A DNA stretch of 64,000 bases, taken from positions 62,001 to 126,000 of the forward strand of contig NZ_JAFKDE010000005.1 of assembly GCF_017255295.1 (NCBI RefSeq). The letters run 5' to 3'. Made by a program: the position numbers and the translations under genes. Below, piece after piece: positions 8,345-17,979 of the stretch (the stretch's first letter is position 1; each line of letters starts with the position of its first letter). The notes beneath the pieces were generated by a model that made no database searches, was not told the DNA's origin, and was given only the letters and a program-made list of their open reading frames with translations. This DNA is from Nitratireductor aquimarinus (GTDB taxonomy: Bacteria > Pseudomonadota > Alphaproteobacteria > Rhizobiales > Rhizobiaceae).

Positions 8345-8932
8345 ATGGCCGAGAAGACAAAACCCGCCGCACATCCGCGCAGGCTGCAGATCGTGGAGGC
8401 CGCGCTGGCCTGCTTTCTGGAAGCCGGCTATCACCAGACAGGCGTGCGCGACATTGCCCGCCGCGCGGGCATCAGCCTTGGCAATCTCTACAATCACTTT
8501 TCGGGAAAAGAGGCCGTTCTGGCCGAGATCGCGCGGCTCGAAGCCGATGAGCTTCGGCCATTCTGCACGATTTTGACCGAAGGGCGCGATCCGCACGCAA
8601 CGCTCAGGCGCTTCGTCAGCGACTACGCCGCCTATGCGTCACGCCCGGAGAATGCGGTGCTTGGTCTGGAAATACTGTCGGAAGCCATCCGCGCGCCCCG
8701 GATCGCCGCTCTTTTCTCCGACAATCGCGCAGCGCTTGTGACGGCCCTGGCCGACCTGCTCGCCCGCGGCTCCAAGAGCGGCGCGTTCCGCCCCTTCGAC
8801 ACCCCAAAAGAAACCGCCCGCCTCCTTCTGGATGTCATCGAAGGCCGCGCACTCAGAACCCTGCTGGAAGAAAAACCCCAAGCCGGCAAGGACGCTCTCT
8901 GGAGTTTTGTCGAGGGGGCGGTGGGCGTTTAG
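8345..8932 (+). CDS. TetR/AcrR family transcriptional regulator
   Basis: A 195-residue TetR-family repressor. The N-terminal HTH is clear: RRLQIVEAALACFLEAGYHQ, then VRDIARRAGISLGNLYNHFSGKE (around residues 33-56). The C-terminal ligand domain is typical in length. The promoter contains the palindrome at 8299-8316, supporting autoregulation. The divergent neighbour is a DUF418 membrane protein; the downstream neighbour is another TetR gene on the opposite strand, converging. The ligand is unknown. The start at 8345 places the HTH at the usual distance, although the Shine-Dalgarno sequence is weak. Confidence 0.9.
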   Translation: MAEKTKPAAHPRRLQIVEAALACFLEAGYHQTGVRDIARRAGISLGNLYNHFSGKEAVLAEIARLEADELRPFCTILTEGRDPHATLRRFVSDYAAYASRPENAVLGLEILSEAIRAPRIAALFSDNRAALVTALADLLARGSKSGAFRPFDTPKETARLLLDVIEGRALRTLLEEKPQAGKDALWSFVEGAVGV

Positions 8933-9014
8933 GCGGGCGGGTAAGCACCTTCAGCGCCCGCCATTCAGCCTGATATCGCAGGACTTGGAGATTCCGAGAC
9001 AAGACGCATTGTCG

Positions 9015-9590
9015 CTATGGACGCACCCCGATGCCTTCAACGACGATACGAATGATGTGCCGGATTTCGCCCTCGGCGAACCTCCCTCCGTTGAGGACTG
9101 AAAGCATGGACTGCCCGTAGATTCCAAGAAGAACCAGCGCCATGAAATTGGGGTCATCATCCTGGCGAATGACACACTGCTTTTGGCCAAGCATCAGAAT
9201 ATCTCTGACAAGCCGCTGGAATGATGGTCGGTCGGGAGGCGGCTCAAGGGACGGCCGCTCAGCAGGAGCAAGGACCAGCTTCGCAAGCGAAGGATTTGCC
9301 AAACACCAATGAGCGCTGTCGAGAAAGACGCTTTCGAGCAAGAGTAACACATCGTCGCCGGCCTCTATTCGATCGCGATACGGCGCATCGTTTGCCTCCA
9401 CGCGAGCTATGAGCTGCGAGGCGATATCGCCCTTTGACGCGAACAGGTTGTAGACGGTCTTGCGGGTCAAGCCCGCCCGCATTGCAATCTCCTCAACGGA
9501 GGTGCTGGAGAAACCCTTTTCCCGAAACGCCGCGTCAGCAGCATCAAGGATGAGGTTTCGGGATCGATCGGTTCGCTTTGGGATTGCCAT
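9015..9590 (-). CDS. TetR family transcriptional regulator
   Basis: A 191-residue TetR-family protein: RSRNLILDAADAAFREKGF, then VEEIAMRAGLTRKTVYNLFASKGD form the HTH. I start it at MAIPKRTDRS (9590); an upstream in-frame ATG at 9620 would translate through a perfect 20-bp palindrome (9591-9610) and add an unlikely peptide. With the 9590 start, the palindrome abuts the start codon, so the mRNA would be leaderless or have a very short leader. It is divergent from a DUF4336 gene whose start is 54 bp away, so one operator can control both. Base composition of this TetR-DUF4336 pair is visibly less GC-rich than that of its neighbours, hinting at later acquisition. Confidence 0.88.
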   Translation of the reverse strand: MAIPKRTDRSRNLILDAADAAFREKGFSSTSVEEIAMRAGLTRKTVYNLFASKGDIASQLIARVEANDAPYRDRIEAGDDVLLLLESVFLDSAHWCLANPSLAKLVLAPAERPSLEPPPDRPSFQRLVRDILMLGQKQCVIRQDDDPNFMALVLLGIYGQSMLSVLNGGRFAEGEIRHIIRIVVEGIGVRP

Positions 9591-9610
9591 ATTTATACAA
9601 TTGTATAAAT
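9591..9610. promoter_or_regulatory. Perfect 20-bp palindromic operator between divergent tetR and DUF4336 genes
   Basis: The sequence ATTTATACAATTGTATAAAT is identical to its reverse complement. It sits directly upstream of the TetR start at 9590 and 35 bp upstream of the DUF4336 start at 9645, and it contains TATAAA-like -10 elements on both strands. This is the arrangement expected for a TetR repressor controlling itself and a divergent target. Binding itself is inferred. Confidence 0.75.
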
Positions 9611-9644
9611 TTATACTCATGTAAACCCTAACGGAGCAGCTGTC

Positions 9645-10337
9645 ATGCTAAAGGGGTTCGGCCCGAATATCTGGATTGCGGACGGCCCAACTGTCACGGC
9701 GGCTGCCGGTTTTCGCTATCCCACGCGCATGGTCGTCATCAGGTTGAGCAATAGCGAGCTGCTCCTTTGGTCGCCAACCGCGGCCACCAAAGACCTTCGC
9801 ACTGCGGTCGAAGCATTGGGCACGGTGCGCTATCTGATCTCTCCCAATTCCCTCCATCACACTTTTCTCGGTGACTGGCAGCAGGCATATCCTGACGCCA
9901 CTGTCTATGCACCGCCCGGCTTGCGGGAGAAGCGCAAGGATATCAGGCCCGACGCTGCTATTGGCAACACCCCAATCGCGGCGTGGGCAGGTGAGATTGA
10001 CCACGCGATCATGTGGGGCAATCGGATCACAACGGAAGTTGTTTTCTTTCACCGCCAGAGCGGGACCGCCATTTTCACAGACCTGATCCAACAATTCCCG
10101 CGCGGGTGGTTTGAGGGCTGGCGGGCGCTTGTTGCCCGACTGGACCTCATGACAGCCGCCGAACCTACGGTGCCCCGAAAATTTCGAGTCGCCTGGACTG
10201 ATCGACACGCCGCGCGTGAATCTCTCCGGCGCATTCTCGCGTGGCCCACGGAAAAAGTGATCATAGCCCACGGCCCGCCGGTCACTGATGACGGGCAAGC
10301 GTTCCTGCGTCGGGCGTTTCGCTGGTTAGCTGACTAG
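9645..10337 (+). CDS. DUF4336 domain-containing protein
   Basis: A 230-residue protein of the DUF4336 family, distantly related to metallo-beta-lactamase-fold hydrolases. Recognisable family segments are the opening FGPNIWIADGP, RMVVIRLSNSELLLWSPT, YLISPNSLHHTFLGDWQQAYPDATVYAPPGL, and a late EKVIIAHGPPV. The conserved His residues (HH in the PNSLHH segment and the H of the AHG segment) could be remnants of a metal site. The biochemical function of the family is not known. A GGAG ribosome site (acggagcagctgtc) precedes the ATG. Divergent transcription from a TetR gene and the shared palindrome suggest induction by a small molecule. Confidence 0.85.
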   Translation: MLKGFGPNIWIADGPTVTAAAGFRYPTRMVVIRLSNSELLLWSPTAATKDLRTAVEALGTVRYLISPNSLHHTFLGDWQQAYPDATVYAPPGLREKRKDIRPDAAIGNTPIAAWAGEIDHAIMWGNRITTEVVFFHRQSGTAIFTDLIQQFPRGWFEGWRALVARLDLMTAAEPTVPRKFRVAWTDRHAARESLRRILAWPTEKVIIAHGPPVTDDGQAFLRRAFRWLAD

Positions 10338-10360
10338 GGAAAGCCGTCCCTAGGGCTCTA

Positions 10361-10450
10361 TGGCGGAGAGGGAGGGATTCGAACCCCCGATACCCTTGCG
10401 AGTATGCCGCATTTCGAGTGCGGTGCTTTCAACCACTCAGCCACCTCTCC
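10361..10450 (-). tRNA. tRNA-Ser (anticodon CGA)
   Basis: On the minus strand the sequence folds as a class II tRNA. The acceptor stem GGAGAGG pairs with CCTCTCC, followed by discriminator G and an encoded CCA. The anticodon stem CCGCA/TGCGG holds the loop CTCGAAA with anticodon CGA, which reads UCG serine codons. A long variable arm (CATACTCGCAAGGGTAT) and the T-arm GGGGGTTCGAATCCCTC are present. Length is 90 nt including CCA. It stands alone between the DUF4336 gene and rplU. Confidence 0.96.
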
Positions 10451-10698
10451 GCGAGATGCTGGTCTGCTGTTGCCAGCGCGGCGCACTAGATAACCGGTCA
10501 TCGCCTCCGACACAAGGGCCAATCTGCGGCATTTTCAACCCGTCAACTTGACCTTGTGGCAAGCTTCCGTTATGGACACGCGTCCTGCGACGTGGGAAAG
10601 CCCTGCGCCGCATGGCGTTTAACCCTCAGGACTGACAAAAAGACGGCAGGCCACAAAGTCGTGGACCAAAGCCGGACCGGACACCGAAAGGAAAAAAG

Positions 10699-11319
10699 AT
10701 GTTCGCAGTCATTAAAACCGGCGGCAAGCAGTACCGCGTTTCCGCCAATGACCTGCTTCAGGTCGAACTCATCGCCGGCGAGCCCGGTGAGATCATTCAG
10801 TTTGCAGACGTTCTCGCCGTTGGCGAGGGCGAAGACGTGGCGTTCGGCGCGCCGCTCGTTGAAGGCGCCAGCGTGGCTGCCGAAGTGGTCGAGCAGGGCC
10901 GCGGCAAGAAGGTCATCGCGTTCAAGAAGCGTCGCCGCCAGAATTCGCGCCGCAAGCGCGGTCATCGTCAGCTTCTGACCACCGTGCGGATCTCCGAGAT
11001 CCTGACGGGCGGTGCGAAGCCGTCGAAGAAGGCAGCCGCCAAGAAGGAAGCCGCGCCGAAGAAGGCCGAAGCAAAGACGGAAGCGCCCGCAGCGGCAGCG
11101 CCGCTCTTCACCGCTCCGGCAGGCGAGCCCGACGATCTGACGAAGATCAAGGGCATCGGCCCGGTCGCAGCCGGCCAGCTCGCCGAGCAGGGCATCACCA
11201 CCTACGCTCAGGTGGCCGCCCTGACCGACGAGGACGTGGTGCGCATCGATGAGGCCATGCCGTTCAGCGCCGACCAGATCAAGGACTGGCGCGAGCAGGC
11301 CGCAGAACTGGCGAAATAA
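10699..11319 (+). CDS. rplU: 50S ribosomal protein L21 with C-terminal helix-hairpin-helix extension
   Basis: Residues 1-103 are a standard bL21 protein ([14 protein letters not shown]..., [16 protein letters not shown]), which binds 23S rRNA in the large subunit. At 206 residues the protein is about twice the usual length. A Lys/Ala-rich linker (about 107-135) leads to a helix-hairpin-helix domain ([22 protein letters not shown], 146-166) and an acidic helical tail ending in [10 protein letters not shown]. This extension is known in Hyphomicrobiales L21 proteins; its role is undefined. A ribosome site (GGAAAAAAG) precedes the start. It is followed by rpmA after 79 bp, the usual rplU-rpmA operon. 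Confidence 0.97.
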   Translation: MFAVIKTGGKQYRVSANDLLQVELIAGEPGEIIQFADVLAVGEGEDVAFGAPLVEGASVAAEVVEQGRGKKVIAFKKRRRQNSRRKRGHRQLLTTVRISEILTGGAKPSKKAAAKKEAAPKKAEAKTEAPAAAAPLFTAPAGEPDDLTKIKGIGPVAAGQLAEQGITTYAQVAALTDEDVVRIDEAMPFSADQIKDWREQAAELAK

Positions 11320-11398
11320 TCGCCGCAGGGTTGAAATCGGGCGCCTGACGGCGCAATAGGAATACGAGCGCTCTCAAGGGCGCAAAGGAGCAAGCGAA

Positions 11399-11668
<270 letters not shown>

Positions 11669-11738
11669 CCGGTCCGCGCACCAAACACCGGCGACCCATC
11701 TCGGGGACCGGTGTCTGGACATTCCGGAAATAGGTTCA

Positions 11739-11770
11739 AAAAGGGGAGATGGGTCGCCATCTCCCCTTTT
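11739..11770 (+). terminator. Rho-independent terminator after rplU-rpmA
   Basis: A perfect 14-bp stem (AAAAGGGGAGATGG / CCATCTCCCCTTTT) with a 4-nt GTCG loop ends in a short U tract. It lies 70 bp after the rpmA stop and just before the GNAT gene. The A-rich left arm makes it able to act in both directions. Confidence 0.9.
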
Positions 11771-11789
11771 CTATTGTCCGGAGGAAAAA

Positions 11790-12383
11790 ATGGTCGCCGA
11801 AAGTGAAGACATCGAGGGTGAAAGTCCCAGCGTCAGCATAGATTGTCCCGTTCTGGTCACGGAACGCCTCGTCCTGCGCATCCCGCGCGATGACGATGTG
11901 ACCGAGCTGGTGGAACTCGCCAACAACCGGCATCTGGCCGAAATGCTCGGCCGTCTGCCCAATCCCTATCGCGTTGCCGACGCACACAGTTTTCTGTCCA
12001 GCATCCGCGCCGGCGCGATCAGCGGCTGCACCTATGCCATCACCCTGTCCGAAAGCGGCGCCTTCATCGGCTGCGCGGGGCTGGAAAACCGCGCCCACGG
12101 TCTTGAGATGGGATACTGGATCGGCGAACCCTACTGGGGGCGCGGCTACGCAACGGAAGCGGCCCACGCCCTGGTGGACCTCGCCTTCCGCGCCACGGAT
12201 ATCGACCGGCTCAATGTTTCCTGCCGCGTCACCAACACCGCCTCGCGCCGCGTCATTCACAAATGCGGTTTCCAGTTTGCCGGTCAGGGCATGATGGATT
12301 CCGTGGTGGCCGGCCGGGTGCCCGTCGAGCGCTACCAGCTCGACCGCCGCACCTGGGTCAGCCTCAGGAGCTGGGGCGCATAA
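11790..12383 (+). CDS. GNAT family N-acetyltransferase (RimJ/RimL-like)
   Basis: A 197-residue acetyltransferase of the RimJ/RimL type. Signs are the opening LVTERLVLRIPRDDDVTELVEL, the acetyl-CoA-binding segment YWIGEPYWGRGYATEAAHALVD (motif A, with the GRGYA loop), and the motif B stretch RLNVSCRVTNTASRRVIHKCGF. It probably acetylates a protein N-terminus or a small amine; the substrate is unknown. A GGAGG ribosome site directly precedes the ATG, and the gene lies between the rpmA terminator and obgE. Confidence 0.88.
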   Translation: MVAESEDIEGESPSVSIDCPVLVTERLVLRIPRDDDVTELVELANNRHLAEMLGRLPNPYRVADAHSFLSSIRAGAISGCTYAITLSESGAFIGCAGLENRAHGLEMGYWIGEPYWGRGYATEAAHALVDLAFRATDIDRLNVSCRVTNTASRRVIHKCGFQFAGQGMMDSVVAGRVPVERYQLDRRTWVSLRSWGA

Positions 12384-12453
12384 GAAATTGAGACGAGAGC
12401 AGGCAGGCACGCGCGCCCTGTCTGCTCTCGCACTTCGGCGCGCAATGCTGTAG

Positions 12454-13530
<1,077 letters not shown>

Positions 13531-13537
13531 GCAGACC

Positions 13538-14701
13538 ATGACCCGCCCCGCGCTCAACAGTCACCGTCGCATCACGGTCAAAATCGGCTCCGCCCTTCTG
13601 GTGGACCGCAAAAAGGGTTTGAAGCGCGAATGGCTCTCCGCGCTTGTCGATGACATCGCCAATCTCAATGCCGATGGCGTTGAGGTTCTGGTCGTGTCGT
13701 CCGGCGCCATCGCGCTTGGCCGCACCATCCTCGGCATTGAGCGGCGCACGCTGAAGCTGGAAGAAAGCCAGGCTGCGGCTTCCGTGGGACAGATCGCGCT
13801 CGCCGGCGCATGGGACGAGGAGCTGCGCAAGCGCGGGCTCAAATCGGGCCAGATCCTCGTCACGCTCGGCGACACGGAAGAGCGCCGCCGCTATCTCAAT
13901 GTGCGCGCCACCGTCTCCACCCTTCTCAAGATGGGCGTCGTGCCCGTCATCAACGAAAACGACACGGTCGCCACCAGCGAGATCCGCTATGGCGACAATG
14001 ATCGCCTGGCCGCGCGCGTCGCCACCATGCTTGGCGCTGACCTTCTGGTTCTGCTCTCCGATGTGGACGGGCTCTACACCGCGCCGCCGGCCAGCGATCC
14101 CGATGCGCAGTTCATCCCCGTGGTCGACGCCATCACGCCGCAGATCGAGGCCATGGCGGGCGCTGCTGCTTCCGAGCTTTCGCGCGGCGGCATGCGCACC
14201 AAGCTCGATGCCGGGCGCATCGCCACGGCGGCTGGCACCTCCATGATCATCGCCTCGGGCACGCGGCTCAATCCGCTGGCCGCGATCGACAGCGACGCCC
14301 GCTCCACCCTGTTCAGGGCAAGCACGACACCCGTGCGCGCCTACAAGACATGGATCGCCGGTCAGCTCGAGCCCGCCGGCACAATCGGCGTGGATGCCGG
14401 CGCGGTTCTGGCGCTTGCTGCCGGAAACTCGCTTCTACCGGCTGGCGTCACACAGGTTTCGGGCAGTTTCGCCCGTGGCGACACGGTTGCCATTCACGGC
14501 CCCGACGGGCGCGAGGTCGCCCGTGGACTGGTTGCCTATGATGCCGCCGATGCCGTAAAAATCGCCGGTCTGAAAAGCGGCGACATTGCCGAGGTGCTCG
14601 GATACGAAGCGCGCACCGCCATGGTGCATCGCGATGACCTGGTCACGACGCCGCATGTGCGCCAGAGCCAGCCAGACATGATTGAAAAAGCGGAGGGTTG
14701 A
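13538..14701 (+). CDS. proB: Glutamate 5-kinase
   Basis: A 387-residue glutamate 5-kinase, first step of proline biosynthesis: ATP-dependent phosphorylation of glutamate. The amino acid kinase domain carries [26 protein letters not shown] and GGMRTK. The C-terminal PUA domain starts around residue 290 ([13 protein letters not shown]). The start MTRPALNS is 7 bp after the obgE stop; an upstream in-frame ATG inside obgE would add a non-conserved leader. proA follows immediately after the stop codon, so substrate-channelling partners are cotranscribed. Confidence 0.96.
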   Translation: MTRPALNSHRRITVKIGSALLVDRKKGLKREWLSALVDDIANLNADGVEVLVVSSGAIALGRTILGIERRTLKLEESQAAASVGQIALAGAWDEELRKRGLKSGQILVTLGDTEERRRYLNVRATVSTLLKMGVVPVINENDTVATSEIRYGDNDRLAARVATMLGADLLVLLSDVDGLYTAPPASDPDAQFIPVVDAITPQIEAMAGAAASELSRGGMRTKLDAGRIATAAGTSMIIASGTRLNPLAAIDSDARSTLFRASTTPVRAYKTWIAGQLEPAGTIGVDAGAVLALAAGNSLLPAGVTQVSGSFARGDTVAIHGPDGREVARGLVAYDAADAVKIAGLKSGDIAEVLGYEARTAMVHRDDLVTTPHVRQSQPDMIEKAEG

Positions 14702-15988
14702 ATGCTGATGGAAAACAGGCAGGACAGTGCGGACATCGCCGCGCTGATGAACGATCTCGGTGCGCGCGCCCGCGCCGCCGCCGGCCCGTTGTCCATCGCC
14801 ACGTCAGACCAAAAGAACGCCGCACTGGAAGCCATGGCCGATGCGCTCACGCGCAATGAGGCGGCGATCCTTGAGGCCAACCGCGAAGACATGGCGCGCG
14901 GCGAGAAAGCATGCCTGTCGCCGGCCCTCCTCGACCGGCTGAAGCTGGATCCCGCGCGCATCGCCGCCATTGCAGAGGGCATGCGCGCCATCGCCGCACT
15001 GAAAGACCCGGTCGGGAGCGTAATCGCCGCATGGGATCGCCCCAACGGTCTCCAGATCGAGCGCGTGCGCACGCCGCTCGGCGTCATCGGCGTCATCTAT
15101 GAAAGCCGCCCCAACGTGACCGCCGATGCCGGCGCGCTGTGCCTCAAGGCCGGCAATGCGGTGATCCTGCGCGGCGGTTCCGATTCCGCGCGCTCGTCCG
15201 CCGCCATCCATGCCTGCCTCGTCGAAGGACTTGAGAAGGCCGGCCTGCCCGCCGACGCCATCCAGCGCGTGCCGGTCACCGACCGCGCCGCCGTTGGCGA
15301 AATGCTGAAAGGCCTCGGCGGCAATGTCGACGTCATCGTGCCCCGCGGCGGGCGCAGCCTCGTCGAGCGCGTGCAGAGCGATGCGCGTGTCCCCGTGTTC
15401 TCGCATCTGGAAGGCATCTGCCACCTTTACCTCGACCGCTCGGCCGACACCGACATGGCCGTCTCCATCGCCGTCAACGCCAAGATGCGGCGCACCGGCA
15501 TCTGCGGCGCGGCTGAAACGCTGCTGGTGGATCGCGCTGCGGCCGACCGCCTTCTCACGCCCGTTCTGACCGCGCTGCAAGAAGCCGGTTGCGCCATTCG
15601 CGGCGATGAAGAGGTCTGCGCCCGCTTTGCTTCGGCAACACCCGCGACCGAAGAGGACTGGGGCACGGAATATCTCGACGCCATCATTTCGGTGAAGCTG
15701 GTCGACGGGGTCGATGAAGCGATCCGCCATATCGGCACATGGTCCTCGCACCACACCGAGGCCATCATCGCGGAAGATGCGGCAGCCGTTGAGCGCTTCT
15801 TCAACGAGATCGACTCCGCCATTCTGCTGCACAACGCCTCGACCCAGTTCGCCGATGGCGGCGAGTTCGGCATGGGCGCGGAAATCGGCATTGCCACCGG
15901 CAAGATGCATGCGCGCGGACCGGTGGGTGTCGAACAGCTCACCTCGTTCAAATATCGCGTTCGCGGCTCCGGCCAGACCCGGCCCTGA
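14702..15988 (+). CDS. proA: Glutamate-5-semialdehyde dehydrogenase (gamma-glutamyl phosphate reductase)
   Basis: A 428-residue NADPH-dependent reductase converting gamma-glutamyl phosphate to glutamate-5-semialdehyde in proline synthesis. Conserved segments include [27 protein letters not shown] and the catalytic Cys region [17 protein letters not shown] at 14702 directly follows the proB TGA; a second ATG at 14708 is an alternative start. Length is normal for the family. Confidence 0.97.
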   Translation: MLMENRQDSADIAALMNDLGARARAAAGPLSIATSDQKNAALEAMADALTRNEAAILEANREDMARGEKACLSPALLDRLKLDPARIAAIAEGMRAIAALKDPVGSVIAAWDRPNGLQIERVRTPLGVIGVIYESRPNVTADAGALCLKAGNAVILRGGSDSARSSAAIHACLVEGLEKAGLPADAIQRVPVTDRAAVGEMLKGLGGNVDVIVPRGGRSLVERVQSDARVPVFSHLEGICHLYLDRSADTDMAVSIAVNAKMRRTGICGAAETLLVDRAAADRLLTPVLTALQEAGCAIRGDEEVCARFASATPATEEDWGTEYLDAIISVKLVDGVDEAIRHIGTWSSHHTEAIIAEDAAAVERFFNEIDSAILLHNASTQFADGGEFGMGAEIGIATGKMHARGPVGVEQLTSFKYRVRGSGQTRP

Positions 15989-16002
15989 GCGGCCGCTTCG
16001 CG

Positions 16003-16665
16003 ATGCAGCAGTCCGACGAGAACAGCACGATCAGCACGCCGACGCCATCGGTGCCGGCGCGCTATCTGCGCATGCCGCATGTGGAACGCGGCATGGCTGT
16101 CGGCCTGTTTGGCGGCTCGTTCAACCCGCCCCATGCCGGTCATGCGTTGGTGGCGGAAATCGCCATGCGGCGGTTACGGCTCGACCAGCTCTGGTGGATC
16201 GTCACCCCCGGCAATCCGCTGAAGAGCCATCGCGAACTCGCACCTCTTGCCGAACGGATCGCCCTTTCGGAGAAATGCACCACCGACCCGCGCGTGAAGG
16301 TCACCGCATTCGAGGCCGGCCACCGCGTCCGCTTCACGGCGGATACGATCAAGCTGGTTCAGGCGCGCAATCACGGCGTGAACTTCGTCTGGATCATGGG
16401 GGCGGACAGCCTGCGCGACTTCCATCGCTGGGAGCGCTGGCGCGATATCGCGCAGTCCATGCCCATCGCCGTGATCGACCGTCCGGGCGCAACGCTCGCC
16501 TTTCTCTCATCCACCATGGCGAAGACATTCGACCATGCCCGCATAGACGAGGACGACGCGCCGATCCTCGCCAGAAGCAAGCCGCCGGCCTGGACATTCA
16601 TCCACGGTCCGCGCTCCCCGCTCTCCTCGACCGCAATCAGAAATGCGGCAAAAGGGGCGCAATAA
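16003..16665 (+). CDS. nadD: Nicotinate-nucleotide adenylyltransferase
   Basis: A 220-residue NaMN adenylyltransferase of NAD synthesis. The nucleotidyltransferase motif GLFGGSFNPPHAGH is at residues 34-47, and the C-terminal SSTAIRNA matches the ISSTxIR motif. A leader of about 30 residues precedes the fold, which is common in rhizobial homologues. The gene is the last of the obgE-proBA-nadD run; 158 bp with a candidate promoter separate it from rsfS. Confidence 0.95.
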   Translation: MQQSDENSTISTPTPSVPARYLRMPHVERGMAVGLFGGSFNPPHAGHALVAEIAMRRLRLDQLWWIVTPGNPLKSHRELAPLAERIALSEKCTTDPRVKVTAFEAGHRVRFTADTIKLVQARNHGVNFVWIMGADSLRDFHRWERWRDIAQSMPIAVIDRPGATLAFLSSTMAKTFDHARIDEDDAPILARSKPPAWTFIHGPRSPLSSTAIRNAAKGAQ

Positions 16666-16700
16666 CCGCCAAAGCTCGCAAAACATGTGATCGGCGGATG

Positions 16701-16730
16701 TCTTGAAACTGTAAGGAGACTCTGCCTATC
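16701..16730 (+). promoter_or_regulatory. Candidate sigma-70 promoter before rsfS
   Basis: CTTGAA (16701-16706) and CTATCT (16725-16730) are separated by 18 bp and match the alphaproteobacterial housekeeping consensus CTTGAC/CTATAT well. They lie about 95 bp before the annotated rsfS start, in the 158-bp gap after nadD. This is a pattern match only. Confidence 0.4.
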
Positions 16731-16823
16731 TATTGGATACCGTAGGACATGCGTCCACGGTGAGCTTGTTCTTATTGGAAAGGAAAGACACTGAGAACAG
16801 CAACCACGAAGAAGGTCGACACC

Positions 16824-17222
16824 GTGCCTTCGCCGGCCGAGGCCAGCCGAAACCTGGTTTCCCAGGCCGTTGAAACAGCCCTCACGAGTCTTGAAGACTC
16901 GAAGGCGGAAAACATCGTCTCCATCGACATCCAGGGCAAGTCCCCGCTCGCCGATCACATGATCATCGCGTCGGGACGGTCGCATCGACACGTCGCTGCG
17001 GTCGCGGATCACCTGATCCGTGCCTTGAAGGAAGCCGGCTGCGGCAATGCAAAGGTCGAAGGCCTTGCAAGCGCCGACTGGGTTCTGGTCGATACGGGCG
17101 ACATCGTCGTTCATGTCTTCCGTCCGGAAGTTCGGGAATTCTACAACATCGAAAAGATGTGGCAGACGCCCGATCTGGAGCCCGGTCTTGAGCCCGGTCT
17201 TGAGGATGAAACGGTTCACTGA
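16824..17222 (+). CDS. rsfS: Ribosome silencing factor RsfS
   Basis: A 132-residue DUF143/Iojap protein that binds L14 and blocks subunit joining. Family residues are visible: ALTSLEDSKAENIVSIDIQGKSPLADHMIIASGRSHRHVAAVADH in outline, then WVLVDTGDIVVHVF and REFYNIEKMW. The start is a GTG with AGAAGG 8 nt upstream; an open frame also continues upstream to a CTG at 16791 that has an equally good AGGAAAG site. The C-terminal tail contains a short repeat (LEPGLEPGLE). It sits between nadD and rlmH, the conserved order. Confidence 0.95.
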   Translation: MPSPAEASRNLVSQAVETALTSLEDSKAENIVSIDIQGKSPLADHMIIASGRSHRHVAAVADHLIRALKEAGCGNAKVEGLASADWVLVDTGDIVVHVFRPEVREFYNIEKMWQTPDLEPGLEPGLEDETVH

Positions 17223-17223
17223 C

Positions 17224-17246
17224 CGCCGTCTTTTTTGACGGCGTTT
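17224..17246 (+). terminator. Small hairpin between rsfS and rlmH
   Basis: CGCCGTC and GACGGCG (17224-17230 and 17237-17243) form a 7-bp stem around a T6 loop, followed by TTTG. It starts 1 bp after the rsfS stop. The U tract is short, so this is at most a weak or attenuating terminator before rlmH. Confidence 0.4.
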
Positions 17247-17281
17247 GTGGGCTCCTCCGCCCACCGGGCAGAGAGGCTGGA

Positions 17282-17764
17282 ATGCATATTGGGATTTGCG
17301 CCGTGGGCCGGATGAAAGCCGGCCCCGAGAGGGATCTGGCGGACCGTTATCTGGACCGCTTCTCCAAGGGCGGCCCGGCCATCGGGCTTGAATTCTCCGG
17401 CGTCAGCGAGATCGCTGAAAGCCGCGCCAAATCCACCGACGAAAGACGGCGCGAAGAGAGCCGCAAGATCGCGCAGATGCGCCCGGAAGGCTCGGCGCTC
17501 TTCCTGCTCGACGAACGCGGCAAGAACCTCACCTCCCGGGAACTGAGCCAGGCCATCGCGGATCTGCGTGATGAAGGCCGGCGGCATCTTTCCATCGTCA
17601 TTGGCGGGCCGGACGGGCACGATCCCGAGTTGCGGCGCATGGCAGACCGGACCATCGCGTTCGGCGCGCAGACATGGCCGCACCAGATCGTTCGGGTGAT
17701 GCTGGCCGAACAGATCTACCGTGTTTCCACCATTCTTTCAGGCCATCCCTATCATCGGGACTGA
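17282..17764 (+). CDS. rlmH: 23S rRNA (pseudouridine1915-N3)-methyltransferase RlmH
   Basis: A 160-residue SPOUT methyltransferase that methylates pseudouridine 1915 in helix 69 of 23S rRNA. Conserved parts: MHIGICAVGRMKAGPE, ALFLLDERGKNLTSRELS, FVIGGPDGH-like SIVIGGPDGHDPEL, and the C-terminal QIYRVSTILSGHPYHRD knot segment. Length is typical. It follows rsfS by 59 bp. Confidence 0.97.
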   Translation: MHIGICAVGRMKAGPERDLADRYLDRFSKGGPAIGLEFSGVSEIAESRAKSTDERRREESRKIAQMRPEGSALFLLDERGKNLTSRELSQAIADLRDEGRRHLSIVIGGPDGHDPELRRMADRTIAFGAQTWPHQIVRVMLAEQIYRVSTILSGHPYHRD

Positions 17765-17979
17765 ACGGCTCCACGAACAATTCGGTGCGCCCGGATGGGC
17801 GCTCAGACGGACGCACGGCGATCAGGTAGGCCGGCGCAACCCGCCTGCATTGACAATGGGGAAAACACAACCAAAAATTGTGCGGCAATTCCCGTATGGT
17901 TGATGCTTCCTTAAGAAAGCGACGCCTATACTGCCCGAATGCGATTTCCCGACCGCGCGAAAACAGCAGACCAAGGATG

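Noticed and set aside
10360-10551. Open frame of 63 codons at the tRNA locus
   Set aside because: It overlaps the tRNA-Ser gene; the apparent peptide comes from tRNA sequence.
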